From NCBI RefSeq assembly GCF_014884385.1, contig NZ_WKFH01000003.1, positions 3,442,001 to 3,506,000 on the forward strand: a stretch of 64,000 bases of DNA. Direction: 5' to 3'. This document shows positions 26,475 to 34,494 of this stretch, in pieces. The first letter of the stretch is position 1; the number at the start of each line of letters is the position of its first letter. The stretch comes from Phycobacter azelaicus. Its GTDB lineage: Bacteria > Pseudomonadota > Alphaproteobacteria > Rhodobacterales > Rhodobacteraceae. A program made the translations under genes and the position numbers. The notes below the pieces were generated by a model. The model was not told the DNA's origin and ran no database searches. It saw only the letters and a list, made by a program, of their open reading frames with translations.

Positions 26475-28182
26475 CGTCGTTGGCGTCCCTAATTCCGTAC
26501 TTGAACCCCTCCGGTTCACCCTTCCAGTATTCCGTGTCACGTAAGGTGTTCGATATGGCGAGGCGCTCCGGATTATCAAAACTACCTGCCATGTTCTTGA
26601 GGCGATCATCGTTGAAATAGTTGATCCGTGTTGCCAACAGCGGGCGCTTCCCCGAGAGGAAGATCACTTGCCAGGGCTTACCAACTCCGAGATGTTCCCG
26701 AATTTCTCCGGGTGACAGAAGGGGCACGCCCGCTAGCTGAACGCCACCATTCACGCCGCCGTTCACATTGAGCACACCATCAGCATCGCGACCGGCACCG
26801 CCTACATTGACGCCGGGCACTGGGACAGCGCGCGTCTCATTTCCCAGCTCTTTTCCAAGCCATTCTACGGTTTCGCCGTCGGTCACACCAAAAACGCATA
26901 GCGAGCTACATTGCGAAACGATGGTATTCCAGTCGTCTGGATACAGAGCTTTGAGCTGTGAAAGGTTTTGGACGAACAGCCAGAACCGGACGCCATAACC
27001 GGCAACTTCAGCAAGGGCACGCACCAGCTCTTTCATTGAGCCCAGAGCCGGGAACTCATCGATGATGCAGGCAACTGGAATGCCCTCGGCTTTAGCGCCC
27101 TTTATCATGGCCTGGTAGAACTGGCCAACCATCAGACGCAGAAACGCTCCGTAGTCGCCCATCTTGTCGAAGGGGAGAACCACGTAAATCGTGGCCACCT
27201 CCGTTTTGAGATTGCCGAAAGGCAAGTCCGTGCGTTCGACTGCTTCCGCTATCTCGGGAGTGTCCCAGATGCTCATTCCCGCATTGATCGTCGCGAGAAT
27301 GCTGGATTGCATTTTTTCAGAATAACCAACGAAGCTTTGCAGCCGTCGTTTGGCTCCAGGTTGGGAGGATTTGCTGGCAAGCCGCTCCAAGGATTCAGAA
27401 AGCTTCGATGGTTTCTTGTCTATCGATACATTGGACGCCGTCAAAACCTCCCTGACGTCGTTGATCTGATCCCGGCCCATTGACACGCAGGCCAGGATCA
27501 CCGCCGACATCAGGTTGATCGCCTCTTCGTGCCAGAACTTGCCTTCGCCCTTGGGCGCGTCCCCAAGCAGCAAGGAAGCCAGCCGCCTGGCCTCGCTTTC
27601 ACCTTCGATGAATTCCATCGGATTGCAGGCTGAGAAGGGTGACACCGGGTCAAACGGTTTGGTGACGCGGAAAGGGTCGATTCTAATAACGCGACCTTCC
27701 TTCCGTCGCTCTTCATGGGTCAGCGCATAGTTTTCACCTTTGGGGTCAATCACGACCAAGGAACCGGCGTACATCAAAAGGTTCGGGACGATATGGCTTG
27801 TGCCTTTCCCGGAACGGGTTGCCGCGATGGTGAGTAGATGTCCCGGTGGTATTGATGCCACCGTCGGAATGAAATCAATGTCATCAACGGCGAAGCCGTT
27901 ACCAAGGATCATGCACCCGTTTCGACCACCGAATCTGTTTTTGTTCATCGATAGCGCTTCATCTTCAATGGCCTTGAGTTCTTCCCGGCCCAAGAAGCGC
28001 GCGTCCCCATGTATCGGCGGTGGGTTGGCGATCAGTTCGTCGCGTTCTTTCAGAGCAGTGTGAAATCGCATTCCGACCGCTGTCCAGGGAGGAGGCGTTC
28101 CTTGGCCCTCTTCCCAAGTTCGGTCCATACTCTTTCGAAAGGACTTGGATACGCGGTACATCACGCGCGTCAGAAATGACAT
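26467..28182 (-). CDS. VirD4/TraG-family type IV coupling protein
   Basis: A 571-residue ATPase that would link the relaxosome to a conjugation channel. Walker A is ATRSGKGTS, VVIDPKGENY follows, Walker B is CIIDEFPALG, and a VQNLSQLKALY motif sits downstream, as in TraG/VirD4. The N-terminus lacks the usual two membrane helices, so it may be a soluble variant or rely on a partner. The start MSFLTRVM has AGG spaced well; a frame extension to 28224 exists. No VirB genes accompany it, so the element should use a helper channel. Confidence 0.9.
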   Translation of the reverse strand: MSFLTRVMYRVSKSFRKSMDRTWEEGQGTPPPWTAVGMRFHTALKERDELIANPPPIHGDARFLGREELKAIEDEALSMNKNRFGGRNGCMILGNGFAVDDIDFIPTVASIPPGHLLTIAATRSGKGTSHIVPNLLMYAGSLVVIDPKGENYALTHEERRKEGRVIRIDPFRVTKPFDPVSPFSACNPMEFIEGESEARRLASLLLGDAPKGEGKFWHEEAINLMSAVILACVSMGRDQINDVREVLTASNVSIDKKPSKLSESLERLASKSSQPGAKRRLQSFVGYSEKMQSSILATINAGMSIWDTPEIAEAVERTDLPFGNLKTEVATIYVVLPFDKMGDYGAFLRLMVGQFYQAMIKGAKAEGIPVACIIDEFPALGSMKELVRALAEVAGYGVRFWLFVQNLSQLKALYPDDWNTIVSQCSSLCVFGVTDGETVEWLGKELGNETRAVPVPGVNVGGAGRDADGVLNVNGGVNGGVQLAGVPLLSPGEIREHLGVGKPWQVIFLSGKRPLLATRINYFNDDRLKNMAGSFDNPERLAISNTLRDTEYWKGEPEGFKYGIRDANDDA

Positions 28183-28326
28183 GTTACCTGACAAAAAACT
28201 GCTCCGACAAATTCTCGTTTTCACCGAGACTATCCGGGCTGCGATCTCTTATCCAGCGAAACGCGTCTCTCGTAGCGGTTGTGCGGGAGTCTTTTGGGAA
28301 ATGGCTGGCTAAGCAGCTGTTGATCG

Positions 28327-28740
28327 TTACTGCGAGAGATCGGCGTTGAGACGATCGGTAAGATCCAGATCATCCGTTTTTTGCTTCGCAATGTGTCGCT
28401 TTGCAGCTTCTCTGTGTTCGGGAGAAATGTGGTGTTGAGGGCGCTGAGCCAGAGTTGCCAGCATAGTGAAACTGATCTTTTCCGGTGCGTATCCATGCCC
28501 TGCGATCATGGTGAAAACACCTGCGAGAAGCTCAGTTGTCTGGTGTTCCGGGAGGTCGGTTTTTCCTGACTTGGCGCGAAACCTCCATGCGCCCGGTTCG
28601 TCTTCCCGACCGATAACCGGCGCGATCCAGGCCGTCAGCTTGTTGCTTCGGTCGGTGTTTGCCCGCCAGGGCATGTTCACAAAAATACGCTCACCGAAGG
28701 TGGCATTGTTGCTGTAACTCAAACTTGCCCAATTGCTCAT
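28327..28740 (-). CDS. Hypothetical protein upstream of coupling protein
   Basis: A 137-residue protein, beginning MSNWASLSYSNNATFGERIFVNMPW, not recognised. It lies 144 bp upstream of the VirD4-like gene in the same direction and is the first gene on that side of the proposed oriT, so it would be the first to enter a recipient. A role in transfer regulation or establishment is possible but not shown. Confidence 0.6.
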   Translation of the reverse strand: MSNWASLSYSNNATFGERIFVNMPWRANTDRSNKLTAWIAPVIGREDEPGAWRFRAKSGKTDLPEHQTTELLAGVFTMIAGHGYAPEKISFTMLATLAQRPQHHISPEHREAAKRHIAKQKTDDLDLTDRLNADLSQ

Positions 28741-29262
28741 CCGCGTTTCCTTATTGACCGCATAGAGGTTGGCCAGGTTGAACGCGCCACGTCTCTCATT
28801 TCGTATAGGCCAACCCCGTGCGGATACGTGGTCAATTTTCGACCACGTAGTTCACTTGTCGCGCTGGTCACCATTGGCCATACAACGCCTCATTTGGTGG
28901 CGTCGTGTGATTTCCGTCGCAACTTCTTATGGCTCGGTGGGTTAGTGAGAACTGACATTGGCTCTGATTGAAGTCTGTTGGCTACAAGGGACATGTTGCC
29001 AAGCGTGTTGACATTTATTGCCGGATATTGGAGCCTATGGCTAAGTTCTTGTGTCAGAATTACAAAAGAATAAATTCTGTACAGAATTCATAAGTTGACA
29101 ATACAGGTTGTTCGCGTAGCGTTCTTTTGAGGAGCAAGGAAGTATATCTGTACAGAAAAAACTGTTTCTGTACAGGATATATTACCCCCATTCGACCCGG
29201 CTACGCCTTACGTCTCAAGGGAATCACCTTGTCTGCTCAAGCGCCGCAGAGGGCTTGAATGA
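28741..29262. other. Candidate origin of transfer (oriT)
   Basis: This 520-bp non-coding gap separates divergent transfer genes. It contains three CTGTACAG palindromes (centres about 29080, 29151 and 29171), the first extended to the 16-bp AATTCTGTACAGAATT. On the minus strand at 29180-29173 the sequence ATATCCTG followed by T fits the RP4/Ti-type nic consensus YATCCTG/Y, consistent with the MOBP-like relaxase next door. Cleavage would fall between 29173 and 29172. Confidence 0.6.
29073..29175. promoter_or_regulatory. Three CTGTACAG palindromes upstream of mobC
   Basis: Palindromes at 29073-29088 (16 bp perfect), 29147-29156 and 29168-29175 are symmetrical sites likely bound by a dimeric protein such as MobC. 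The last overlaps the candidate nic site, so the binding protein could both help nicking and repress the mob promoter. Confidence 0.55.
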
Positions 29263-29769
29263 ATGGCACGACCAAAGGGTTCCGGAAAACCCGCACACCA
29301 ACGCCGAACCGAGCAAGTGACCTTCTGGGTCACGCCGTCCGAGCGCGCACGTATTTCCGCCAATGCGGAACGTGCGGGTGTCACCCTGTCTGCATTCATT
29401 CGCAGCGTTGCCCTAGGTAAGCCGCTCCGGCAAAAACCCCACGTGCAAGCTGGGGAGCTGATCCGTCAATTGAACGCCGTGGCGACCAATCTGAACCAGC
29501 TCCTGGGCCACGCCCAGAATGGCAGCATCGACGGTGCCGAGCACATCGAGCATGTCTTCAGGCGCGTGACCGGCGCGCTCAAGCATTGGACTTCGGACGA
29601 AGCCGCACCCAATACGATCGCACCAGAGGTCATTACCCTGATGGTCCACGAAGGGACCCGGCTCAATGGCCTCGCCCGTCAGGCCAACAGAGGCGAGCAT
29701 GTTCCTGAGAAACAGCTGCTGTCAGTTTTGCATGACCTGACGGCCACGCTCCGTCCGTTCTGTCCATGA
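29263..29769 (+). CDS. mobC: MobC-like relaxosome accessory protein
   Basis: A 168-residue protein. Residues about 15-55 form a ribbon-helix-helix DNA-binding domain (QVTFWVTPSERARISANAERAGVTLSAFIRSVALG), the rest a helical domain with RQLNAVATNLNQLLGHAQNG, which is the MobC/BacMob signature. Family members bind oriT and open DNA for the relaxase. It overlaps the relaxase start by four bases (ATGA), confirming a mobCA operon. Confidence 0.9.
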   Translation: MARPKGSGKPAHQRRTEQVTFWVTPSERARISANAERAGVTLSAFIRSVALGKPLRQKPHVQAGELIRQLNAVATNLNQLLGHAQNGSIDGAEHIEHVFRRVTGALKHWTSDEAAPNTIAPEVITLMVHEGTRLNGLARQANRGEHVPEKQLLSVLHDLTATLRPFCP

Positions 29770-31460
29770 TCGGCAACCCCTACAAGGGGCGGGGGTTCAA
29801 AGGTCTTCTCCGCTATCTGCATGAAGGCAGAAAGGGTGAAGAAAACCCCCATCGCGTGATCTGGTCAGAAGCCCGCAATCTTCCAGACAATGACCCTATG
29901 GTTGTGGCTGGAATCATGCAGGCGACTGCGGAGCTTTCGCGTCGCGTGAAGAAGCCGGTGTACCATCTGCCCATCAGCTGGCCACCGGACGAACAGCCGC
30001 CGAAAGAGGTGCAGATGCAGGTGGCTGAGACGCTACTCGCTGATCTTGGCCTCTCAGAGCATCAGCACTTGATCGTCGCGCACGACGACGGCGACTGCCC
30101 TCATATTCACGTGGTCGTCAACACCGTACACCCGGATAGTGGACGGGCTTGGAACCCGTGGCGAGATGTATACCGGATCATGGAAAGCCTTGAGCGCCAA
30201 GAGAAGGAGCTGGGGCTCCGGATCGTGGATAGGCCCGATCTGGAGGAACTGCGCAAAGGCGAGAAAGACCCTGACCGGAAAAAGGAAGCATCTCGCGAGG
30301 AAAAACTCCGGGCCGAACGTGAAGGCGACACGCCGCTTGCGAAGTGGTCCGAAACAGAGATGCGCCGCATTCGCAGCGACATCACAACCCACTTCAAAGA
30401 CGCCACCAGCTGGGCTGACCTGGAAGCCCGACTGGACGCGCATGGCCTGCATCTCAGGCGCGCAGGCCAAGGGTTCCGCATAACCGATGGTGAGCACTTC
30501 ATGACCTTGTCAAAGGTCGGGAAGCATGCCCGCCAGGATCGGCTCGAAAACCGTTTTCAGGAATCCTGGGAGGATTATGAAATCGATCGGGACCTCACAC
30601 GTGAGGTGGCCGACCAACTGGAGCCACCAGATGCAGAACGCCCCGAGTCCATCCTTGATGAACTCGAACAGGACGATGATCGCCAGAAGGCTCAGGCTAA
30701 AGCCGAGTCTGAGGCGCGCCTCAAACACGCTCTTCTAGCCGCCAATCGCTACGCGTATTTCCGAGACCGCGAAAAACGGGCCACTGAAGCCGCGCAACGC
30801 CACACCAAGGATCGTCGTGCCATCCGGCGTGTCCAGTGGGTCAAGGAACGTGTTGCGGAGGACATTGGCAAGGCCAACCGGGAGTTTGAGGACGTTTGTT
30901 CTCATCTGTACCGAAACCCGAAAGCCGCCTGGTCAGAGATCGACCGTCGTCTCAAAGCAGGGGAGAACTTTGACGAAATCGATTTGGATACAGTCGGCAA
31001 GAAGAAGGGCTGGAAGTTCCTTGGTTTCCGAACCAAGGGACGCAAAGAAGCCAATGAGGCGGCAAAGTCTATGCCGCGTGCGCACCGCAAGTTGGAACGT
31101 CTGAGAAATCAGTGGGAAATCAACCAACATGACGAGCTGGAGCTTCACGCGCGGCTTGGTGCATCCGAAGCCGAATACAATGAAGCGATCGCCCAGATAG
31201 GCCATCGCGAGCAGCGCCGGAAACGTGGAATGGAGCTGTGGCGTGAGCGTCAGTCAATCGTGACACAGCTTACAGAAGAGGAAATCTGGCGATCTGACCT
31301 CGCCGAGGACGAGAAGGAGCAGTTGGCTCGCGCGTGGGAAGAAACGTTGGATTCAGAGCGCCGCAAGGCGTCAAAGGGTCTGCGCAACGAAACGGTGCGG
31401 GACTACTATGAAATCCTATATGAGCGCACGCAGGAAACTGAACACGAACCAGAGCGATGA
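29766..31460 (+). CDS. Relaxase/mobilization nuclease (MOBP-type, VirD2-like)
   Basis: A 564-residue relaxase that nicks one strand at oriT and stays covalently bound to its 5' end. The N-terminal 150 residues are the relaxase domain; the metal-binding motif III reads HDDGDCPHIHVVVN (about 98-111) with a preceding HQHLIVAH. The catalytic Tyr is probably in LLRYLHEGR near residue 16. The remaining 400 residues are highly charged and helical, suitable for contact with the coupling protein. It is translated with mobC through a four-base overlap. Confidence 0.92.
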   Translation: MIGNPYKGRGFKGLLRYLHEGRKGEENPHRVIWSEARNLPDNDPMVVAGIMQATAELSRRVKKPVYHLPISWPPDEQPPKEVQMQVAETLLADLGLSEHQHLIVAHDDGDCPHIHVVVNTVHPDSGRAWNPWRDVYRIMESLERQEKELGLRIVDRPDLEELRKGEKDPDRKKEASREEKLRAEREGDTPLAKWSETEMRRIRSDITTHFKDATSWADLEARLDAHGLHLRRAGQGFRITDGEHFMTLSKVGKHARQDRLENRFQESWEDYEIDRDLTREVADQLEPPDAERPESILDELEQDDDRQKAQAKAESEARLKHALLAANRYAYFRDREKRATEAAQRHTKDRRAIRRVQWVKERVAEDIGKANREFEDVCSHLYRNPKAAWSEIDRRLKAGENFDEIDLDTVGKKKGWKFLGFRTKGRKEANEAAKSMPRAHRKLERLRNQWEINQHDELELHARLGASEAEYNEAIAQIGHREQRRKRGMELWRERQSIVTQLTEEEIWRSDLAEDEKEQLARAWEETLDSERRKASKGLRNETVRDYYEILYERTQETEHEPER

Positions 31461-31470
31461 CTCGATGAGC

Positions 31471-31707
31471 TCAGTCGATCTCAGGAGTTTCAAGTCGGTT
31501 CTCTAGCCTGTCCAATAAGTTCTCCAGCTTTCTCTTGGTTTGAGGGTGCATGCCACCACCATTGCGCTGGTTGTAATAAGCAACCCGGCTTATCCTTGCT
31601 TTCCTACAGAAATCCGAGACATTGATCCCTAATTTCTCGCGTCTTTCATCAATGCTGTTCCATAAGTCAGCGCTGTATAAGGCTTTGCTAGTTCTCACAA
31701 AATTCAA
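31471..31707 (-). CDS. Small helix-turn-helix regulator
   Basis: A 78-residue protein with a likely Cro/XRE-like helix-turn-helix in residues about 15-55 (WNSIDERREKLGINVSDFCRKARISRVAYYNQRNGG). The start is weak (TTG, or GTG three codons on), so the N-terminus is uncertain. It is divergent from the AT-rich lipoprotein and secreted-protein genes and could repress them from the shared 83-bp promoter gap, which contains repeated ATTCAATAAA elements and a TATAAT box. Confidence 0.6.
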   Translation of the reverse strand: MNFVRTSKALYSADLWNSIDERREKLGINVSDFCRKARISRVAYYNQRNGGGMHPQTKRKLENLLDRLENRLETPEID

Positions 31708-31737
31708 TAAATTCTTTTATCAATTCAATAAATGGAA

Positions 31738-31743
31738 TATAAT
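31738..31743 (+). promoter_or_regulatory. Candidate -10 box for the lipoprotein/secreted protein operon
   Basis: TATAAT lies 48 bp before the lipoprotein ATG, with a TTATCA-like -35 about 15 bp upstream and two ATTCAATAAA repeats around it. The short spacing makes the -35 uncertain. Confidence 0.35.
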
Positions 31744-31790
31744 GCCTCAAAATTTGAATTAAGCAAATTTTAAATGAAAGGTATATACCA

Positions 31791-31907
31791 ATGAAATCAA
31801 TAAAAACAATAATTGCATTGTCTGCTATTGTTGTTGCCAGCTTTTCTCTGACGGCGTGTGATGACTCGTCAGACTCTTTGGGCGGCTTCAACATTATCAA
31901 CAACTAA
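31791..31907 (+). CDS. Small lipoprotein (38 aa)
   Basis: The frame encodes a signal peptide with a lipobox ending LTAC at about residue 23, followed by only 15 residues (DDSSDSLGGFNIINN). Asp directly after the lipidated Cys fits the inner-membrane retention rule of Lol sorting. Size and form recall lysis or entry-exclusion lipoproteins and entericidin-like peptides of plasmids. GAAAGG precedes the ATG. It is followed 17 bp later by the secreted protein gene and is probably co-transcribed with it. Confidence 0.65.
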   Translation: MKSIKTIIALSAIVVASFSLTACDDSSDSLGGFNIINN

Positions 31908-31924
31908 TTTCCCAGGGAGTAATA

Positions 31925-33493
31925 ATGAAAAACAAAATGAAAATTTTGGCGACTGCCGCTATTGCTGTATCTACGGCATTTGTTGGCTTTTCTGCCAACG
32001 CCCAACTCTCGCTCAATGGCGTAGTTGAAAAGATTGAACTTGTAGAAGATGCGACGAACTATTTTGGGACGCGCGTCACGATTTATGAACCAAACAACCG
32101 CATCGGCGCGAACTCTACTAAAACAGTAGATTTCTTCGATCAGACAAATGGCTCGCGCTATTCACTTCAAAAGCCAGCGGTGGGTGAATATGAGACAGCC
32201 ATCGTACACTTTTCTACTCTAGAGCTGTCTTCAACGACAGTAGGTATTCCGGTTGAGGACATTCTTGATGATCTTGAGGCAAGCGGCCAGCTGTTTGCTC
32301 ATGAAGGCAATTCCGTGCTTGTTCTTGGTGATGCTGACCTCGGTGGTGGTGCCGGTTCGGTAGACACCGAAGTAATGGGTGCTGCGGGTGCCGGGAACGT
32401 GCCAATGCAGCCAGTAATCGTAACATCCGGTGGGTTTTCGCTTCCTACTCTGAACCTGGGTTTGCCGTCGTCTTCAGCAGCTGAAAATGCTACAGCGATC
32501 TCGTTCCTTGGCTTGCCAGCATTTCAGACGATCTCAAAGAACGTGGACAGCTCGAACGTCGGTGACGTGGCTCTTGAAGTGCAGTCTAGCGTTTTCGATG
32601 GCGTGACAGGTTTTACGTCAGGCACAAGCAAAATTACGGTTGGCCTGTTTGACACAACAATTCCTGAGAAGCCTGCATACGTGACGACTTTCAAATCGTC
32701 TCGCCAAGCAAGCGACACGACAATTGAAGACGTTACCTTCTACGACGTTCCTAACGGTTTTGACTTTGTGCCGCTGGCCTGGTTCGACGGGGATAACGAC
32801 AAACGTCTTGACGAAGATGAGTATGTAACGGCCCATAACTTCACCGTTTCGACGGCAGCGTTTACGATGGATGCAGATGGCTGGGATTACACCGCAGATG
32901 GACCTCACGGTGAGCTGGATGAAGCTGTTGTTCAAATGGGTCCTCGTACATTTACTTTGGAGTTCGGAATGACAGCCGTAGATACGGCGTCAAGCCTGTT
33001 AAACAACGCGGCCGCAGCATCTTCTACTGTATCAGTTAACACGATTACACTAGATGGTACTGCTGCTGCTGGTGAAACTCCGGGAACACTCGAAGCGAGC
33101 ATGACAATCGTTTACGATGTCGCAAACCTCGTTTCAAACACAGTTACCGTTCCTGTAAGCTTCGCAGCCGACGCTGCCGGCAACAACGCTTTGATTGAAA
33201 ATGGTGAAGTTGCTCATGTCGTGCTGAAGAGCTCATCTTTGGATGTAGCTGGCGCTTCATTTGCTTCTGCGACTGACGTACTTTCAATTGCCAACGTTCC
33301 AGCGAAAATTACGACAATCGGTGGTGCCAGTGAGTACGGAATTGAAGTTAACCTAACAAACTTCTCAGCGGCATCTAGTGCTGGTACTGGTTACGGAGCG
33401 GTTACTGCAATTGCAGCGACGCAAGCAACTGAGGCAATCGCAAGCGGTGCGGCAAGCCCGGCTATTGCAATTACAACGGTTGACGATAACTAA
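31925..33493 (+). CDS. Large secreted protein, AT-rich cargo gene, function unknown
   Basis: The 522-residue product has a clear Sec signal peptide ending SANA-Q near residue 26. The mature part is Ala/Ser/Thr/Val-rich and beta-like, poor in Cys. A segment DGDNDKRLDEDEY (about 298-310) resembles an EF-hand/calcium loop, followed by a second acidic stretch. It could be a surface-layer, pilus-like or type I-independent exoprotein. The gene and its surroundings are visibly AT-richer than the neighbouring mob genes, suggesting separate acquisition. AGGGAG precedes the ATG and a strong terminator follows. Confidence 0.75.
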   Translation: MKNKMKILATAAIAVSTAFVGFSANAQLSLNGVVEKIELVEDATNYFGTRVTIYEPNNRIGANSTKTVDFFDQTNGSRYSLQKPAVGEYETAIVHFSTLELSSTTVGIPVEDILDDLEASGQLFAHEGNSVLVLGDADLGGGAGSVDTEVMGAAGAGNVPMQPVIVTSGGFSLPTLNLGLPSSSAAENATAISFLGLPAFQTISKNVDSSNVGDVALEVQSSVFDGVTGFTSGTSKITVGLFDTTIPEKPAYVTTFKSSRQASDTTIEDVTFYDVPNGFDFVPLAWFDGDNDKRLDEDEYVTAHNFTVSTAAFTMDADGWDYTADGPHGELDEAVVQMGPRTFTLEFGMTAVDTASSLLNNAAAASSTVSVNTITLDGTAAAGETPGTLEASMTIVYDVANLVSNTVTVPVSFAADAAGNNALIENGEVAHVVLKSSSLDVAGASFASATDVLSIANVPAKITTIGGASEYGIEVNLTNFSAASSAGTGYGAVTAIAATQATEAIASGAASPAIAITTVDDN

Positions 33494-33508
33494 TCTGCAA
33501 TAATCAAG

Positions 33509-33539
33509 AAAGCTCCCAACTGGGAGCTTTCGTTTTTTT
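33509..33539 (+). terminator. Rho-independent terminator after secreted protein
   Basis: AAAGCTCCCA-AC-TGGGAGCTTT is a perfect 10-bp stem followed by CG and seven T. Confidence 0.9.
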
Positions 33540-33713
33540 GGTCTTTTGGGTATAATAAGACCTAACGTGACCAATTGTTTGTTCAGGTCATGGACTTCCT
33601 GAAGATAGCCTCGCATCACCGAGGCTATTTTCGTTTTACCGATCTATTCAACGTTGACCTGACGCGAATGAGCAGCAAGGGTACTCACGCAATACGAGAA
33701 GAAGGATTCTTTT

Positions 33714-33941
33714 ATGGACTACAAGTGCGTACCATTTGAGCCACCGATAGACCGGAAAGACCCGACGACCGGCGTCGCTTCCAGTCTGGACTCGGTCATT
33801 TCTGCCGAGGCAAACGCGGGGTGGGAGTTCGTGGGTCTAGAAAACCACAGCACTGTTGTGCCTGGTTCCAATGGCTGCTTCGGGTTCGGTGCGACAAGCC
33901 CTTACGAAAAGACCTTCTCCGTAGCCGTCTTCCGCAAGTGA
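33714..33941 (+). CDS. Small hypothetical protein
   Basis: A 75-residue protein, MDYKCVPFEPPIDRKDPTT..., with a GWEFVGLENHSTVVPGSNGCFGFG segment and a beta-like C-terminus, resembling small DUF4177-type proteins. No function is known. The ATG has GAAGGA upstream. The stop overlaps the GTG start of the YidD-like gene (GTGA), so the pair is translationally coupled. Confidence 0.6.
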   Translation: MDYKCVPFEPPIDRKDPTTGVASSLDSVISAEANAGWEFVGLENHSTVVPGSNGCFGFGATSPYEKTFSVAVFRK

Positions 33942-34267
33942 GATATCCCATAATCTGGGCGATCCTGCTGTACCAGCGGGTCGCCCCGACATCCTTGCGG
34001 GAGCGATGTATCTTCAAGAAGAGCTGTTCCAACTATGTTCTGGAGGGTGCTCGTGAGAAGGGGACCTTTGAGGCGTTTAGGCGTCTCAGGGAGCGAGTCA
34101 GGCGGTGTAAGCCAGGCTATGCGCCGATCGACACGGAAGCCGCAGGTCACAATGATCTGTTCCTGTTGAAACTCTCCGATGGTTCGATCGTAGAGGAATC
34201 AGACCTGTCCGACCGGCTGAGAAATGAGTTTGGCCTTCTTTCCTGTGAAAGGGCGGAACTCAAGTAA
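33938..34267 (+). CDS. YidD-like membrane protein insertion efficiency factor
   Basis: The 109-residue protein starts at a GTG that overlaps the previous stop. IIWAILLYQRVAPTSLRERCIFKKSCSNYVLEGAREKG and RRCKPGY reproduce the YidD/haemolytic-domain pattern (hydrophobic amphipathic start, CxFxxSCSxYxxxA, RCxPG). A 40-residue tail rich in Leu and Asp is extra. YidD normally sits between rnpA and yidC; here it is on a mobile element, coupled to a small unknown protein and 41 bp ahead of the methyltransferase operon. Confidence 0.75.
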   Translation: MRYPIIWAILLYQRVAPTSLRERCIFKKSCSNYVLEGAREKGTFEAFRRLRERVRRCKPGYAPIDTEAAGHNDLFLLKLSDGSIVEESDLSDRLRNEFGLLSCERAELK

Positions 34268-34308
34268 GAATTTTACAGATGTGTATCCATTGGGTACACT
34301 TTCAGCGG

Positions 34309-34494
34309 ATGAAAGACGCCGGTCTCCGCATACGCGTGCAGCGCGAGCTGCGAGAAAGCTTCGTAGAAGCCTGTAAAGCCCAGGACAAACCTGCGGCCCA
34401 GGTACTTCGGGAGTTTATGCGGGAGTATGTTGAGCGCACACAAGCAACGCAGTCCCAATCTGCGAAGAACGAAAATCGAGGAAGCAACAAGTGA
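34309..34494 (+). CDS. Small ribbon-helix-helix-like protein
   Basis: The 61-residue protein (GLRIRVQRELRESFVEACKAQDKPAAQVLREFMREYVERT) has the beta-strand plus two-helix pattern of a ribbon-helix-helix DNA-binding protein, like plasmid antitoxins and CopG-type repressors. It overlaps the methyltransferase start by four bases (GTGA). As the first gene of the operon it is probably the autoregulator of the whole set. An ATG at 34279 would add ten residues. Confidence 0.65.
   Translation: MKDAGLRIRVQRELRESFVEACKAQDKPAAQVLREFMREYVERTQATQSQSAKNENRGSNK

Noticed and set aside
26467..31460. Complete self-transmissible conjugation system
   Set aside because: Only coupling protein, MobC and relaxase are found; no VirB-type channel genes exist in the element.
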